This document shows, piece after piece, positions 38,493 to 50,044 of a DNA stretch of 64,000 nt (position 1 is its first letter; each line of letters opens with the position of its first letter). The position numbers and the translations under genes were made by a program. The stretch is from UBA6263 sp049305865 (lineage in GTDB: Bacteria; Patescibacteriota; Gracilibacteria; Absconditabacterales; Absconditicoccaceae): NCBI GenBank assembly GCA_049305865.1, contig JBAQPP010000014.1, forward strand, positions 6,994 to 70,993, read 5' to 3'. The notes beneath the pieces are model-generated. The model worked only from the letters and a program-made list of their open reading frames with translations, made no database searches and was not told the origin of the DNA.

Positions 38493-38942
38493 TTAATAAT
38501 GATAACTCTTATTTTGAGAAATCATAGTTATCCTATATAATTGCTCCAATAAAATCAATTTAGCCAATCAATGCTGCAAAGTAATTGAGCCAAAAGAAAT
38601 TTTCAAATCGATATTTTTTTTCAATAATTTTTCATCAAAACCATAAGGTCATCATATGATAAAAATTACATCATTGTTTTTTTTACAAAAATCAAAAATC
38701 TGATCAGTATTTAAATTTTCTCATTCCTTAGAAAGTAAAACTTTTTTATAAGATCAGAATCTTTTTGAAATTGTATTAATTATATTTTGCGTATCTTTTT
38801 GTATAATCTGTTCTACACTACCATTTCTAGTGGGTTTCACATTCTCTATTTTCAAACTCTTTCAGAGTCTCTTCTGGTACTCTTTTATTGCGCTATCAAA
38901 ATGCTTATCCGAATCTGAAATACTTAAAATAATATAAGTCAT
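38493..38942 (-). CDS. rlmH: 23S rRNA pseudouridine-1915 methyltransferase RlmH
   Basis: SPOUT-class methyltransferase acting on the helix 69 pseudouridine of 23S rRNA, 149 residues, normal length. Seen: VLLSKEGENLNTDQI, the SAM-knot motif IFIIGGPYGFDE, and the C-terminal SFGSITLQHGLAKLILLEQLYR with final Ser-Tyr-His-Tyr. The GGPYG glycines are TGA-TGA. It is last of the obgE-SDR-rlmH set on the minus strand, 10 bases after the SDR gene. Confidence 0.93.
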
Positions 38943-38952
38943 TACATAAAAT

Positions 38953-39711
38953 TTAGTTAAATGATTTAGATAGGATTTTATAAATTAATGAATTGGGTAA
39001 TATTTGTATCAATATTTTTAGACATTTACTAATAAATCCAGGGACACAAATAGCTTTTTTTTTGTTAACATATTTTAAAGATACCTTTACAACTTGATTT
39101 GTAGTTAGCAGTCATAACTGAGGAGTTTTGTCTACTCATGCATTAACAAAAAAATTAGTTTCCACAAATCCAGGACAAAGTGCCTGTACATATACTCAAT
39201 ATTTTTTCCAGTCATAATGAATATTTGTAGAAAAATATCTTACAAATGCTTTTGTACTAGCATACAAAGGATCTCACACAGACAAAAAAGAAGCCAAAGA
39301 TGAAATATTGATAATATTTCATTTATTATTTTGTTTCATAATATGTCCTGCTAAATAAGACAATCTCATTGTGACAGTATTGTGAACAAAAATCATATCT
39401 TGCCATTTATCTATATTTCCATCCAAAAAATTTTCCTTAAACCCAAATCCTGCTGCATTTACCAGAAAATCCAAACTATTTAGACTATTTATTTTTTCTT
39501 CAACTATTTTTAATCAAGATTCTTTAGACAAATCAGCAATCATAAGCTGACATTTGATTCAATAATTTTTTTCTAATTGTTTACAAATTTCCAATCCACG
39601 GATATTATCTCTTCCTACAATAATAATATTATAACCTTGTTGAGCCAACTGATTTGCAAATTCTTTTCCTATCCCACTTGTACCACCAGTTATAAGAGCT
39701 AATTTATCCAT
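38953..39711 (-). CDS. Short-chain dehydrogenase/reductase
   Basis: 252 residues, classical SDR. Rossmann motif TGGTSGIGKEFA at residues ~8-19 (family TGxxxGxG), NAAG at ~85-88, catalytic Ser in NISSLASF, and YASTK (Tyr-x-x-x-Lys) followed by LCPGFVET. The C-terminal helix region is hydrophobic (GFISKCLKILIQILPNSLI), as in membrane-associated SDRs of the DltE/YqjQ type. The substrate cannot be told. It lies between obgE (12 bases) and rlmH (10 bases). Confidence 0.88.
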
Positions 39712-39723
39712 TTAATAAAAAAA

Positions 39724-41202
39724 TTAGTAAAGTATATATCTATCATCATATCAGTAATAATAACTTTTTATTCTCAATATATCTCATTTATTTATTCAAG
39801 CACTTTCAAACAATCCCAAAAATCATCTTTCTTCCATGGTCTTCCAAAATCGTAATTCAGCTTCATCATTTCATCGTTGTAGTATAAATACCAATTTACA
39901 TATTTCAGGATTTGATATTTTCCACACTTTTCAATATCTAAAATTAACCTCTTCTACATATCCCTGTTCCAATAATAATGGTTTATCCTGTTCAGTGATA
40001 TCCTCTATCATATTTTCAGAAACCCTATGAGTTATTTTCCTCTCCAAAGCTTCATTATATGTAACATAAGATGATGATTTTAAAATTTCTACAAATTTAT
40101 TGAGTATCTCATCTAAACCAAAATGCGTAGCAGCAGAAATAACAAAAGTATTTTTTTCAAGTGATTTATCCGTAATTTTTTTCCACTTATTATTTTTTAT
40201 AAAAATTAAAAATTGCTTAAAAACCTGTTTCTTATACTCTTGTATAATTTCCATATCGTTTACCAAATCGTATTTATTTATCAGTATTAATATTTTTTTA
40301 TGTATTATAATTTCTTCTCATTTACTAACAAGGAAGTGAATATAGCCCTCTTCTTCTTTTATGATAATTTCATCATCATCTCATAGCTCAAATTTTTCTT
40401 TTACATAAACATCTATCTCTCATAAAAGTTGATTCAGATCGTTTATTCAACTATCGTATCTAGAAGCATCCAATAAAAAACAGAATACCTTTGATTTTAA
40501 TATATGTCTCAAAAATGCGTTACCAAGTCATTTTCCGCTAGATGCTCACTGTATCAATCATGGAATATCTATTACATTAAAATTATAATTTCAAACATTC
40601 ACTGATCATAAATTTGGAATCAATGTAGTAAATGGATATTCAGCAACCTTAGCTTTTGTATGAGAAATAGCATTTATAAGAGAAGATTTTCATACACTTG
40701 GAGTCCCTATCAGAGCTACATCGGCAAGTAACTGAAGTTCTAGAGTTATATCTCTTTTTTGTCATGGTTCACCCAATAGACAAAACGTCGGATACTGATT
40801 AACAGCATTTTTAAAATGAATATTTCATTTTCATCCATCTCATCATTTCAAAGCAATCCACTTTTCTTTATCTTCAATAAAATGGTGTAAGATATCTCAT
40901 GTAACAGAATCTTTGATAATCGTCCCTACAGGAACAGTTAAAGTGACATCTTCAGCATCAGCACCAAATTGATCTTTTGTTCTTCACTGTTCTCCAGGTT
41001 TTGGTTTAAAGTTTTTTCTATATCTATAAGCCAATAAAGTATTTTCATCTTTAGATGCAACAAAAACTATTGATCCACCATTTCATCAATCTCCACCAGA
41101 TGGTCATCAAAAAGCTTCCTTAGCTTCCCTTCTACCAGACGCTATACCATCTCCTCACTTCCCTGATTCTATACTTATTTTTACTTCATCATAAAACTGC
41201 AT
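39724..41202 (-). CDS. obgE: Obg family GTPase
   Basis: Ribosome-assembly and stress GTPase, 492 residues. The N-terminal glycine-rich Obg fold is complete (MQFYDEVKISIESGKGGDGI, GGPSGGDGGNGG, LKGGDGGKGN), followed by the GTPase domain with G1 GTPSVGKSS (~residues 165-173), switch YPFTTLIPNLG, G3 DIPGLIQGASSGKGLG and G4 NKYD, and a C-terminal OCT-like domain ending FESAGINKGDIL. Many of the motif glycines are TGA, mixed with GGN. The GTPase domain carries an insertion of about 45 charged residues before NKYD (KEKFELGDDDEIIIKEEEGY and following), beyond the E. coli layout. Confidence 0.95.
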
Positions 41203-41309
41203 AATTATTTTTTGTAATAAAATTTAATATATAATAAAAATCCTGACCACAAAAAAAAGGGCTTTTGAAAATTTTTACATTACATAAAAAATAGTCAACG
41301 ATTTGGCAT

Positions 41310-41480
41310 AGTCCTCCGCGTAAGTCGGGGGATTCTTTACAAACCTGCCCCGCAATGGCAGTGGTTGTTTGAGCTGCTAATCATACTAAAAAAGCAAATT
41401 AAATATTTGTAGCGAGTCTTGTAAAGAACTAGCTTTTTTGCCTACTTTTTAGGCGATGATAAAAAGTAGGTCTCCGAAGG
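41310..41480 (+). repeat. Mosaic intergenic repeat, copy B
   Basis: This lies in the 408-base gap between obgE and tRNA-Lys. Modules in order: GTCCTCCGCGTAAGTCGGGGG (41311-41331), stem arm TTCTTTACAAA (41333-41343), a GC-rich insert CCTGCCCCGCAATGGCAG, TTGTTTGAGCTGCTAAT (41366-41382), AAAAGCAAAT, TGTAGCGAGT, the second arm TTGTAAAGAACTAGCTTTTTTG, then CTACTTTTT-AGGCGATGAT-AAAAAGTAG hairpin (41442-41469). Same modules as 36319-36466 but with the CCTCCGCG block moved to the front. The rest of the gap is AT-rich with no gene seen. Confidence 0.7.
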
Positions 41481-41610
41481 AAAATTTTAGTTACAAATTT
41501 CAGTACACAAAAAATCCAATTATATAAAGATAAAACGATTTCAAATTGAATTCCAAAAGTATATCCTTATATATCATTCACGCGTTTTTTTTGTTAATTA
41601 TAAAAATTAT

Positions 41611-41683
41611 GGGGTGGTAGCTTAGTTGGTAGAGCAGGTCCCTCTTAAGGACAAGGTCCGGGGTTCGAATCCCCGCCACCCCA
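41611..41683 (+). tRNA. tRNA-Lys (anticodon CUU)
   Basis: 73 bases folding as a cloverleaf: acceptor GGGGTGG/CCACCCC, D arm GCTTAGTTGGTAGAGC, anticodon loop CTCTTAA with anticodon CTT, T arm CGGGGTTCGAATCCCCG, discriminator A. The anticodon stem GGTCC/GGACA leaves a G-A at its base. The 3' CCA is not encoded, consistent with the CCA-adding enzyme next door. Much more GC-rich than its surroundings. Confidence 0.96.
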
Positions 41684-41697
41684 AAATATATAAAAGT

Positions 41698-41721
41698 ATA
41701 GGCATAATAGCCTATTTTTTT
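41698..41721 (+). terminator. Terminator after tRNA-Lys
   Basis: ATAGGC / GCCTAT stem (41698-41703, 41710-41715) with a 6-base loop, followed by a run of T to 41721. It starts 15 bases past the tRNA. Confidence 0.85.
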
Positions 41722-41792
41722 GTTTTACAAAAAACTTGTTATTCTATATTAAATTGTTACTTTATAACACGTTTACAATTTATAATTCAGTA

Positions 41793-43532
41793 ATGCTCAA
41801 TTTTGAAAATATTGCTCTACTCGATAAACACATAAAATATCTAAACAAAAAACTTAAAAATAAGAATATTTTTCTTGTTGGTTGATCTGTAAGAGATATA
41901 TTATTATGAGTAGAAAACTCACCTACTGATATAGATTTTACAATGGCGTGAAATCCTACAAAAATCTATAATCAAATAGATAAAGAAGATATATCTCATT
42001 TTATGACAGAAAAATTCTGAACTATAACTCTTATAAAAGATGAAATTAAGTATGAACTCACACCTCTACGCACAGAATCTTGATATAAAGATACCCGTCA
42101 TCCTGACAAAATCACACGAAGTGATGATATCATTTTAGATTCTGCTAGAAGAGATTTTACAATTAATTGTATTTATTATTTTTCTACTGAATATAAGTTT
42201 AAAGTTTGAAAAAATAAAAATATTGAAGAAAAAAGAAATTACTTAGATGCAATCAAAGAAGATTGAATAAATTTTTTCCCTGGTCTAAATATCTTAATAA
42301 TACAAAAACATGATTATATACAAAAACTATTTAAAGACTGAATTTTCCAACCAGATTTTTTAGACTATTTATTAGATATTACCAAAAATAAAACAGTAAT
42401 ACAATGAAAGTCCAAAAATATTGAAATAAGCTCAAACATAATAAGAATAATAATAGATCCATTCAATTGAATACAAGACATTATAATCAGGAAGTTACAA
42501 ACTTGCTGAAATCCAGACAAAAGATTCCAAGAAGATGCTCTTAGATTGATAAGAGCCATTAGATTTGTAAATGTATGCAACCAAAAATTACAAGATCAAA
42601 CTACAATCAAAGAAAATAAAATATCACTTTTTGATTTTGAAAAAGAAACATGGATAAGTCTAAAAAAAAATTCTAAACTTATAAAAAATATAGCCAAAGA
42701 AAGGATAAAAGAAGAACTCTTCAAAGCTTTTAAAAATTGAAACCCATTTTGATTTACGGCCTTATTAGACGAGTCTAGTATGCTAAAATATCTATTTCCA
42801 TCCCTTGCAAAAACAAAAAAAATCGAGCAACCTATAAGATATCATCCATTTGATGTTTATGCACATACTATGCTTACTCTTTACCAATTACAAAAAATAA
42901 ATACTGATCCTATAGTGAGGTTCGCGATGTTATATCACGACGTAGGTAAACCATTACAATTTGCAGAGTACAAAAACGGTCTTTCAAAAGATGAAATAAG
43001 AGAAATAATGGCTTGACCAAACAATCATAGAAGAAGTGGCCCTCAACTAGCAAAAAAAGATTTTTCAAAACTTTGATTTTCCAGTAAAGAAATTATTGAA
43101 GTATGTAATTATATAGCTCGACATCATAAACCAGAAGAAATTTTAAATGCCACAATAGAAAATAGAGAAAAAAAACTTAGAAAATTTTTAAGTGACGCCT
43201 GATTTGATAGAGTAAACAACGTATTTGACATAGCCATAGCAGATAGATTGTGACAATATAATCCTCTACAAAATAGCAGTGATATTTCAGATGTACGAGA
43301 ACTCAAGACTCAGTTAAAAAAATTAAATGATAAAGAAGGTCAATTTACCATAAAGAATCTTGTAATAGATTGAAATGATATAATCAGATATTTTAAAATG
43401 AAACCTTGACCCATAATATGAGAACTTATACAAAAAACATTAAATCGAGTAATGGACGATATTAAACATAGAAACAAAAAAGAGAAGATATTAGAATTTC
43501 TAAGAAAATACCTTAAAAATAAACCTATATAA
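41793..43532 (+). CDS. CCA-adding tRNA nucleotidyltransferase with HD domain
   Basis: 579 residues. The class II nucleotidyltransferase head is plain: FLVGGSVRDILLG (residues ~28-40), the DIDFTMAG metal-binding aspartates, and ESGYKDTRHPD / ARRDFTINCIYY, the family's RRDFTxNA motif. A middle helical domain (RFQEDALRLIRAIRFVN) follows, then a C-terminal HD-type phosphohydrolase segment (YHPFDVYAHTM, AMLYHDVGKP, NYIARHHKPEE). It adds or repairs the tRNA 3' CCA, needed because the neighbouring tRNA gene does not encode it. A TATAAT at 41781-41786 lies 6 bases from the ATG, so the mRNA may be leaderless. Confidence 0.92.
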
Positions 43533-43582
43533 AAAGGTTTTTACTACACTTCAATTAAAAAGCATTTAAACGCTTTGTAAAT

Positions 43583-43610
43583 TTGCTTTTATTTGATATT
43601 TGATTATAAT
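43583..43610 (+). promoter_or_regulatory. Likely promoter of VirD4-like gene
   Basis: TTGCTT (43583-43588), a 16-base spacer, TATAAT (43605-43610), 34 bases before the ATG at 43645. Confidence 0.5.
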
Positions 43611-43644
43611 TTAACTACGTGCATTTTAGCGTATCCACAAGATA

Positions 43645-46146
43645 ATGAATGCCGAATTGATAACAGTCATCACTACTCTATTAATCCTATGAATAATCAT
43701 AGGTCTATGAATGATCTTTTTTAGATTAATAATTTTAAATTTTGTAAAAAAACATAAACAAGAACAAGCAGATAAATTGAGATTTTTACAGATCAGAATA
43801 CCCAAAAACGCCGTAGCAAAAAGTTCAGATATAGAAGCTACCGACCATACACAAACAATGAAAAACAATATAGATCTTATGAATCAGGTTTATAAAAATT
43901 TTTACGCAATATATGAAGACAAACGAAAATTTAAAAAACGATGAAATAATTATATAAGTATGGAAATCTTAGTAGAGAAAGAAATGATAAAATTTATAAT
44001 ATGAGTACCAGAAGATCACCTATCAACAGTAGAAAAAATGATAGCTTCCTTCTACGCTTGAGCAATAGTAGATAGTATAGATCAACCCAAATTACTAGAA
44101 GCAGGTAAATATATGGCGTGAGGAGAATTCGGGCTCACAAAACATAGTGTACATCCCATCAAAACATATGAATCTTTTGAAGCAGATCCTATGGATAGTA
44201 TACTTTCTTCATGTTCGCAAATAGATAAAAATGAAAAATTACTCTTACAAATATTAGTAGAACCACTCGCAGAAGATCGATTAAAAAAATTAAGAAAAAA
44301 AGCTGAAAAAATAAAAGAAGGAAGAGACCATTGACGATGGGTATCTACTTTTTTAAAAATTTGGAAATGATTAAAAGAAGATTCCAAAAACGATAAATCA
44401 AAAAAAGACGAAGACGAACACAAACATGACTTCTCACAGCAACAATTATGAGACTTCGATAAGAAGATGGATGACGAATTATTTAGCGTAAAAATAAGAA
44501 CATTTGCTACTTCTACAACCCCAGAAAGACCCAAAAAAATAATTGATGATATATCAAGACTATTCAACCAATACAACTATATATGATTAAATACAATCAA
44601 GTTCAAAAAAGCAAAGGACATAGTAAATTTTGCAAAAGAAACTATCCAGAGAATATTCTTTACAGATAGATGACGATGGACTAATATAAATGAAATGGAC
44701 AAAAAAATGATATTAAATATCAAAGAACTTTCATCAATTGTTCACTTTCCACACGCTAGATTCAATCTCAATCCTCGTATTTCACGACAAAGATATAAAA
44801 TTATTCCAGCTCCAGACAATCTACCATTAGAATGAATATTATTATGATATAATACTTACTGAGGTGTTAAAAAAGAAGTAAGACTAAGAATAGATAACGA
44901 CGATAGATTTAGACACGTATATATTTTATGACAAACAGGTTCAGGTAAATCTACTTTAATGCGGACATCTATGCTTGAAGATTTAAGATTAGAAAATTGA
45001 TTTTGTCTTATAGATCCACATTGAGATTTGGTAGATCATATTATGGAACGTTTTCCAAAAGAAAGAATAGATGATCTTATATATTTTGATCTTTCTAATA
45101 CAGAATATCCTATTGCTTTTAATCCATTAGATGGTACAGATAATGAAGACGAAAGAGATGTGGTCACAAATGATCTAGTGGAAATGTTTGTATCTATGTA
45201 TTGAGAAGAAATATTTGGTCCACGTATACAAGATTATTTCCGTAACGCCTGCTTTCTATTAATGGAACAAGCAGAATGATGAACTCTTGTCGATATTATG
45301 AGATTATTTACTGATGATGCTTATGCAGAATCCAAAATAAGAAATGTAAAAAATCCTGTAATTGCCGCTCGGTGGAACAAAACTTATAAGAAGATGTGAG
45401 ATAGAGAAAAAGCTGAAATTATACCATTTATACAAGCAAAATTCTGACCATTTACTACTGGTACATATATTAGAAATGTGATATGACAACCCAAATCAGC
45501 ATTCAATTTTTTTGATGCAATGAACCAGAAAAAAGTAATATTGGTAAAATTAGCAAAATGATTAACAGGTGAAGTAAATAGTCAACTTGTAGGTAGGATG
45601 ATTACTATGCAGATCAAACTTGCCGCTCTCAAAAGAGCTGGTTTAGATCCCAAAGATAGAAAACCATATTTCTTATATATAGATGAATTCCAAAATTATG
45701 TATCAAAATCTATAGAAAGTATATTATCTGAAGCCAGAAAATATAAACTTGGCTTAACGATTGCTCACCAATATATAGATCAATTAAAACAAGAATGACT
45801 ATGATGAAATCTAGACCTTTCAAAAACAATTTTTGGTAACATAGGTAATTTATTTATATACAAAGTCTGAGCACCAGATGCAGAATTTTTAGAAAAGGAG
45901 ATGTCCCCAGAATTTTCTCAGACAGATCTAGTAAATGCCGATGTACATAGAGCCGTATGTAAAATTGCTATAAACAACCAACAAACAAGACCATTTAGTT
46001 TTCAAACAGATCTACCTTTCCCAGCTTTCAAACCAATTTTAAATAATCCAGAAAAAATAGAAATCATGAAACAGATTTCTGCCCTTAAACGATGAACCAA
46101 AAGAGAATTAGTAGATAAAGAAATTTACTTTAGAGTATGAGTTTAG
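43645..46146 (+). CDS. VirD4/TraG-like type IV secretion ATPase
   Basis: 833 residues. An N-terminal membrane helix (residues ~5-33) anchors it; a long soluble region with a highly charged segment (residues ~215-275) follows. The ATPase core has Walker A GQTGSGKST (~429-437), CLIDPHGDLVDHI, RDVVTNDLVEMF, and Walker B-like YFLYIDEFQNY (~675-685), then FGNIGNLFIYKVG. This matches coupling-protein/TraG-type ATPases that Patescibacteria encode with their T4SS genes. One Walker-region glycine (LGQTG) is TGA. It is monocistronic here; the pilin-like gene is 17 kb away. Its last 17 bases overlap the convergent gene at 46130. Confidence 0.87.
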
Positions 46147-47278
46147 TTTTATTAGAATATATATCCAATTCCGCCAATAATGATCAACTAATATTATATT
46201 CCAAACCAGGAAAGTTTTTTCTTTGATTATCCAAAAATTCATATATATCTCACAATAAAAAATTGTTTTTTAGTCAAACAAAAAAATGTTTTTTAGACAT
46301 TTTTAAATTACTATATAATTCTCATAAATTAGTCAAATTATATAAAATATAAGAATAATTATGATCTTTTAATTTATTATTATCTTCAAATATTCTTTTA
46401 TACATAGCTAGTATGTCTTTTGTATACTTTCAATAAAAATCCTTTCTAAATTCCAAAAAGGAAGCATATTTTTGCTTATCTTTCTTTAAATCCTCAAATG
46501 ATTCAATATTTTTTAAATCTAATCTTTCTTTAATATATGTTTTTGCCCATAATATAAACTCATCAAAAGATTTTATGCCACTAAAAAAAGCTTCTTTCAA
46601 AATATTATTCATTTTTATATTTTCTTCATTTTCTTGTATTAATTTTAATTCGTCTAAAGTTTCTTCAATATAATCTTTTATATCTTTAATTAAAAATCTA
46701 ACAAAATTATTCAATTCAGGATCTTTTGATATTTTTGATTTAAGGAAACCTTTTAAAGTTTTAATTTTTATTTTCAAATTTCCCTCATCATATTTATTCC
46801 AATCAAAATTTTCAAAAACCTCATAACAATTATTTTCATCAAACTCTGACTTAATTCAGAAAAGAGAAGATATATCAGATCGATCTAAAGTTTCTAGGAC
46901 TTCTAAAATTTGTAAAAGTTCTAATTTCGGTATAACAGCATTTTCGTCTAATGGTTTATATTGTGATTCAAAATAATTCTCTAATAATTTATATATATCG
47001 AACATTAAAGAAAAATCAGAATCTTTTAATCATTTTATATAATTTATATCGTATTTTTCTGCAATTTTCTTTTCAATATTAATATCTCAAATAATCTCAT
47101 TCAAAAGGATAAAAAAGCTCTTCTTATTATCTATAAATTCTTTTCTTCAATCTTCAAATTGAAACATTCACGAAGATAATAAAGTTTTTATAAAATCAAA
47201 GACTAGAGTTAGTTCATTGAATATTTCTATACTATTAGGTGCTTTATTAGAATTTAAATCATTAACAGGACTATTCAT
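46130..47278 (-). CDS. Hypothetical acidic helical protein
   Basis: 382 residues, charged and apparently all-helical, no signal peptide or membrane helix, rich in Glu, Lys, Asn, Leu. Not recognised. It contains repeated short helices such as FEDLKKDKQKYASFLEFRKD. TGA glycines are few but present (SSGMFQ, EDGRKE, EIIGDI, IKGLKD, FYGKYT, NLGELY). The TAA stop at 46130-46132 lies inside the last codons of the convergent VirD4-like gene (17-base antisense overlap). No partner gene suggests a role. Confidence 0.72.
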
Positions 47279-47355
47279 TATTTAATATAATAATAAAAAT
47301 AGCTATATATTATTACCAATAATATATAAAAATGTCAATCTATCTCAATACCAAA

Positions 47356-48150
47356 TTATAATTTATAAATATTTTTGAAATTCTTTTCAATTTGCCCTTG
47401 TAGGGCATTTTTTTCTTTTCAAAAAAATTCAGATACATAGTCATATATATATATCACATTAGCAGGTTCATTCTGAGTTCATCTGACAATCTGAGGTGAT
47501 AGATATGGAGCATCCGTCTCAAGTAACAATTGATCTTCTCAAACAATTTTTAAACTTTCACGTAATTCATCAGCCTTCTTGTAAGTCACATTACCACAAA
47601 ATCATATATATAATTTTGGGAATAATGATTGTAGTATTTTTATTTGTTCTGGGCCATAACCTCGACAATGAAAATATATAATAAGATTTTTATAATTTTT
47701 TAAAATATTCAAAGTCTGATCAAACGCAGTTCTAGAATGTACTACCAATGGTAAGTCCAATTCTTGTACAAGATTACATTGCATAGCAAAAAGTTCTTTT
47801 TGCAAATCCAAGGTCTGCTCAGTTCATGGAAAATATAAATCAATCCCACACTCACCTACTGCAACTATATTATCTTTGTTATCTATAATTAATTGTTTTA
47901 GCTCCTCCATCTTAGATCAAATAGTTTTCATATCATCATTTTGAGTTAATATCTCAGGATGCAATCACAAAGTAATTTTCAAATCAAATTTTTTTGCCAA
48001 AACAATAGCGTTATTGTTATATTCCTCACTTGCTCAGACAATAATCATTGATTTTCATCATATATCAACAAATTTCTGAATATATTTTTCAGCATTAGCA
48101 AAAAGCTCTGGACTATTTAAGTGTGTATGTGCGTCATAATACATTGACAT
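47356..48150 (-). CDS. TatD family metal-dependent hydrolase/DNase
   Basis: 264 residues. Metal-binding DAHIHLN at residues 6-12 (HxH), the family motifs VGECGIDLYFP, LPLVVHSR, IIYFHCRGYG and LLLETDAPYL. TatD proteins are magnesium-dependent 3'-5' exonucleases involved in DNA repair and fragment clearance. Two in-frame ATGs (48150 and 48144) are possible starts. The HCRG variant of the usual HCFSG is a small deviation. Glycines include TGA (DIGGKS, LGLHP, PGTEQ). It follows the hypothetical at 46130 on the map but is separately read on the minus strand. Confidence 0.92.
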
Positions 48151-48252
48151 ATAATCTACAATTTAAATATTACAATTAAGTTTTTCCTTGCTTTAATTAT
48201 ACAATTTCTTAAATACTAATCAAACCAATTTTTTTATATTTTGAAAATAATA

Positions 48253-49455
48253 ATGGTAGGATTAGTAATTTGAATTTTGATGTTTATGTCATTGGTTTTG
48301 ATACATGAACTTGGTCATTTTATTGCAGCAAAAAAAAGCTGAGTAAAAGTATTAGAATTTGGTATAGGTATACCACCCAAAGCATGTAAACTATGGACAG
48401 ATAAATCATGAACAGAATATACTCTAAACTGGATACCTCTAGGATGATTTGTAAGGCTCAAATGAGAAGATCCAAAAGTTCCAGACGAATTCAACGCAAA
48501 AGATAGTCTTATAAAAGCCAACATACGGAGAAAACTTATAATTATGGTAGCTTGAGTATTTATGAACTTTTTGTTAGCATGGATATTATTTACCGCTATA
48601 TTTACTGCATGAGTAAAACCTATTTCTATAATACCAGAGAATGCATTAGTGTCACAAAGCAAAAGTTATTTAATGCCTACAATATCTTTTTTGGATGAGA
48701 ATTGATTTGTTAGCGGAGATATACAGAAATCTAAAGCAATAGTAGAGACTGTAATGCCAGATATGTTATGATCCCAATTATGAATACTATCTGGAGATAT
48801 TATTTCACAGATAAATGAAACTCCAATAAATACACGAAATATAGGCAGAACACTACAAAATAATATCTGAAAAGATATCCAAATAACAATCAATAGAAAT
48901 GATCAAACAATAATACAAAATTGAAAATGTCCTGATGATCAATGTTTATTATGAATATCAATAGTATCCTCATGAAATATAGAAATCAAAGACATCAAAG
49001 CTCCATTTAAACAAGCAATAGTTATGTGATTACAAGAAATCAAAGCTGAAACCAATCTAACATTAAATGCTTTATGAAAATTATGAAAAGATTTATTATC
49101 ATTCAATGGTAAAAGAATTAAAGAATCTGTAAATAAACTAGCATGACCAGCATGAGCAATAAAATTTTGAGATAAACTTATACAAGAACAAGATTGGATG
49201 GCTTATCTATGATTTGCTTGAATCATCTCACTAGCTCTAGCTATTTTTAATATACTACCAATTCCTGCACTTGATGGTGGTAGAATATTATGAAGCTTGA
49301 TACAACGAGCATGAAGATTCAAAGCGGAAAAATATTTCAACATAGAATGATATATCAACTTAGTATTTTTCATCTTACTTATGTGATTGGGTATATATAT
49401 ATTATTCAAAGATCTTATAGTCTTCTGGTGAGTAAATATTCCTTTCATTTCATAA
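48253..49455 (+). CDS. Site-2 membrane metalloprotease (RseP/M50B)
   Basis: 400 residues. Zinc-binding HELGH at residues 18-22 within the first membrane helix, the YTLNWIPLGGFVRLKGE reentrant segment, a helix at ~98-118, a diverged PDZ-like domain (~165-235; LGSQLGILSGDIISQINETP), and near the C-terminus the second catalytic motif NILPIPALDGGRI (~332-344) with two more helices. Such proteases cut membrane-bound regulators or leftover signal peptides. The start is ATG at 48253; an upstream in-frame TTG at 48241 is possible. Divergent from tatD, followed by a strong terminator. Confidence 0.92.
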
Positions 49456-49504
49456 AAAAAAATCTAATCATCAAACTAGACAATTAAATAAAATTTCAAT
49501 TAAT

Positions 49505-49529
49505 CCCGCAATATCTGCGGGTTTTTTTT
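49505..49529 (+). terminator. Terminator after site-2 protease
   Basis: CCCGCA / TGCGGG stem (49505-49510, 49516-49521) with a 5-base loop and an eight-T tail. A textbook rho-independent terminator, 50 bases past the stop. Confidence 0.9.
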
Positions 49530-49536
49530 AAAAAAA

Positions 49537-49965
49537 TTAATTTACTATTTTCACATCTTCGTTACATCACTTTTCTATATCTACTTCATGTTGATAAGAA
49601 GATCTAGAATAGAAAGGTAAATTTTTCTCCAGATTTCATATTTCTTCTGTTTTAAGACTTTTATATTCTTGGTTAATTTTTTTAATCAATTCAACAGGAA
49701 CACACTTTCTATCTTCAGCTGTCTTGATTAATTCTTTATAATATTTCTCTAATGAATATTTTCTTTTTAATAATTCTCAATTTTTACCTATCACTTCATT
49801 AAATATAACAGAGGCTTTTTGGAATATTATTTGAAATCAAGAAAATATAGATACTCTTTCAGCAGGATTGTTTTGGATATAAATAAAACAAAATAACAAT
49901 AATACTAATCATATAACAAATTTCACAACATTTCTTTTAAAATCTATTTTCCTTTCTGGATCCAT
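49537..49965 (-). CDS. Single-helix membrane protein, hypothetical
   Basis: 142 residues. One membrane helix at residues ~13-31 (VVKFVIGLVLLLFCFIYIQN) preceded by a short basic N-terminus, then a charged extracytoplasmic or soluble domain rich in Lys/Glu with two cysteines (RKCVP, KGCNED). Could be a signal-anchored protein. Family not recognised. TGA glycines occur in IGLVL, FSGFQ, KNGELL, IGNLE and KGCNE. It converges with the site-2 protease gene; the shared gap holds that gene's terminator. Confidence 0.7.
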
Positions 49966-50044
49966 AATTTTTCTTACAAATAAAAAACACATAACAACTC
50001 TTAATATTGTTTTAATTTATATTTTCAACACTTAAATTTAAAAT

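Noticed and set aside
36319..41480. CRISPR array
   Set aside because: Only two dispersed, non-identical copies 5 kb apart without spacers; no cas genes seen.
44082..44576. 164-codon minus-strand frame
   Set aside because: Antisense shadow of the VirD4-like ATPase gene.
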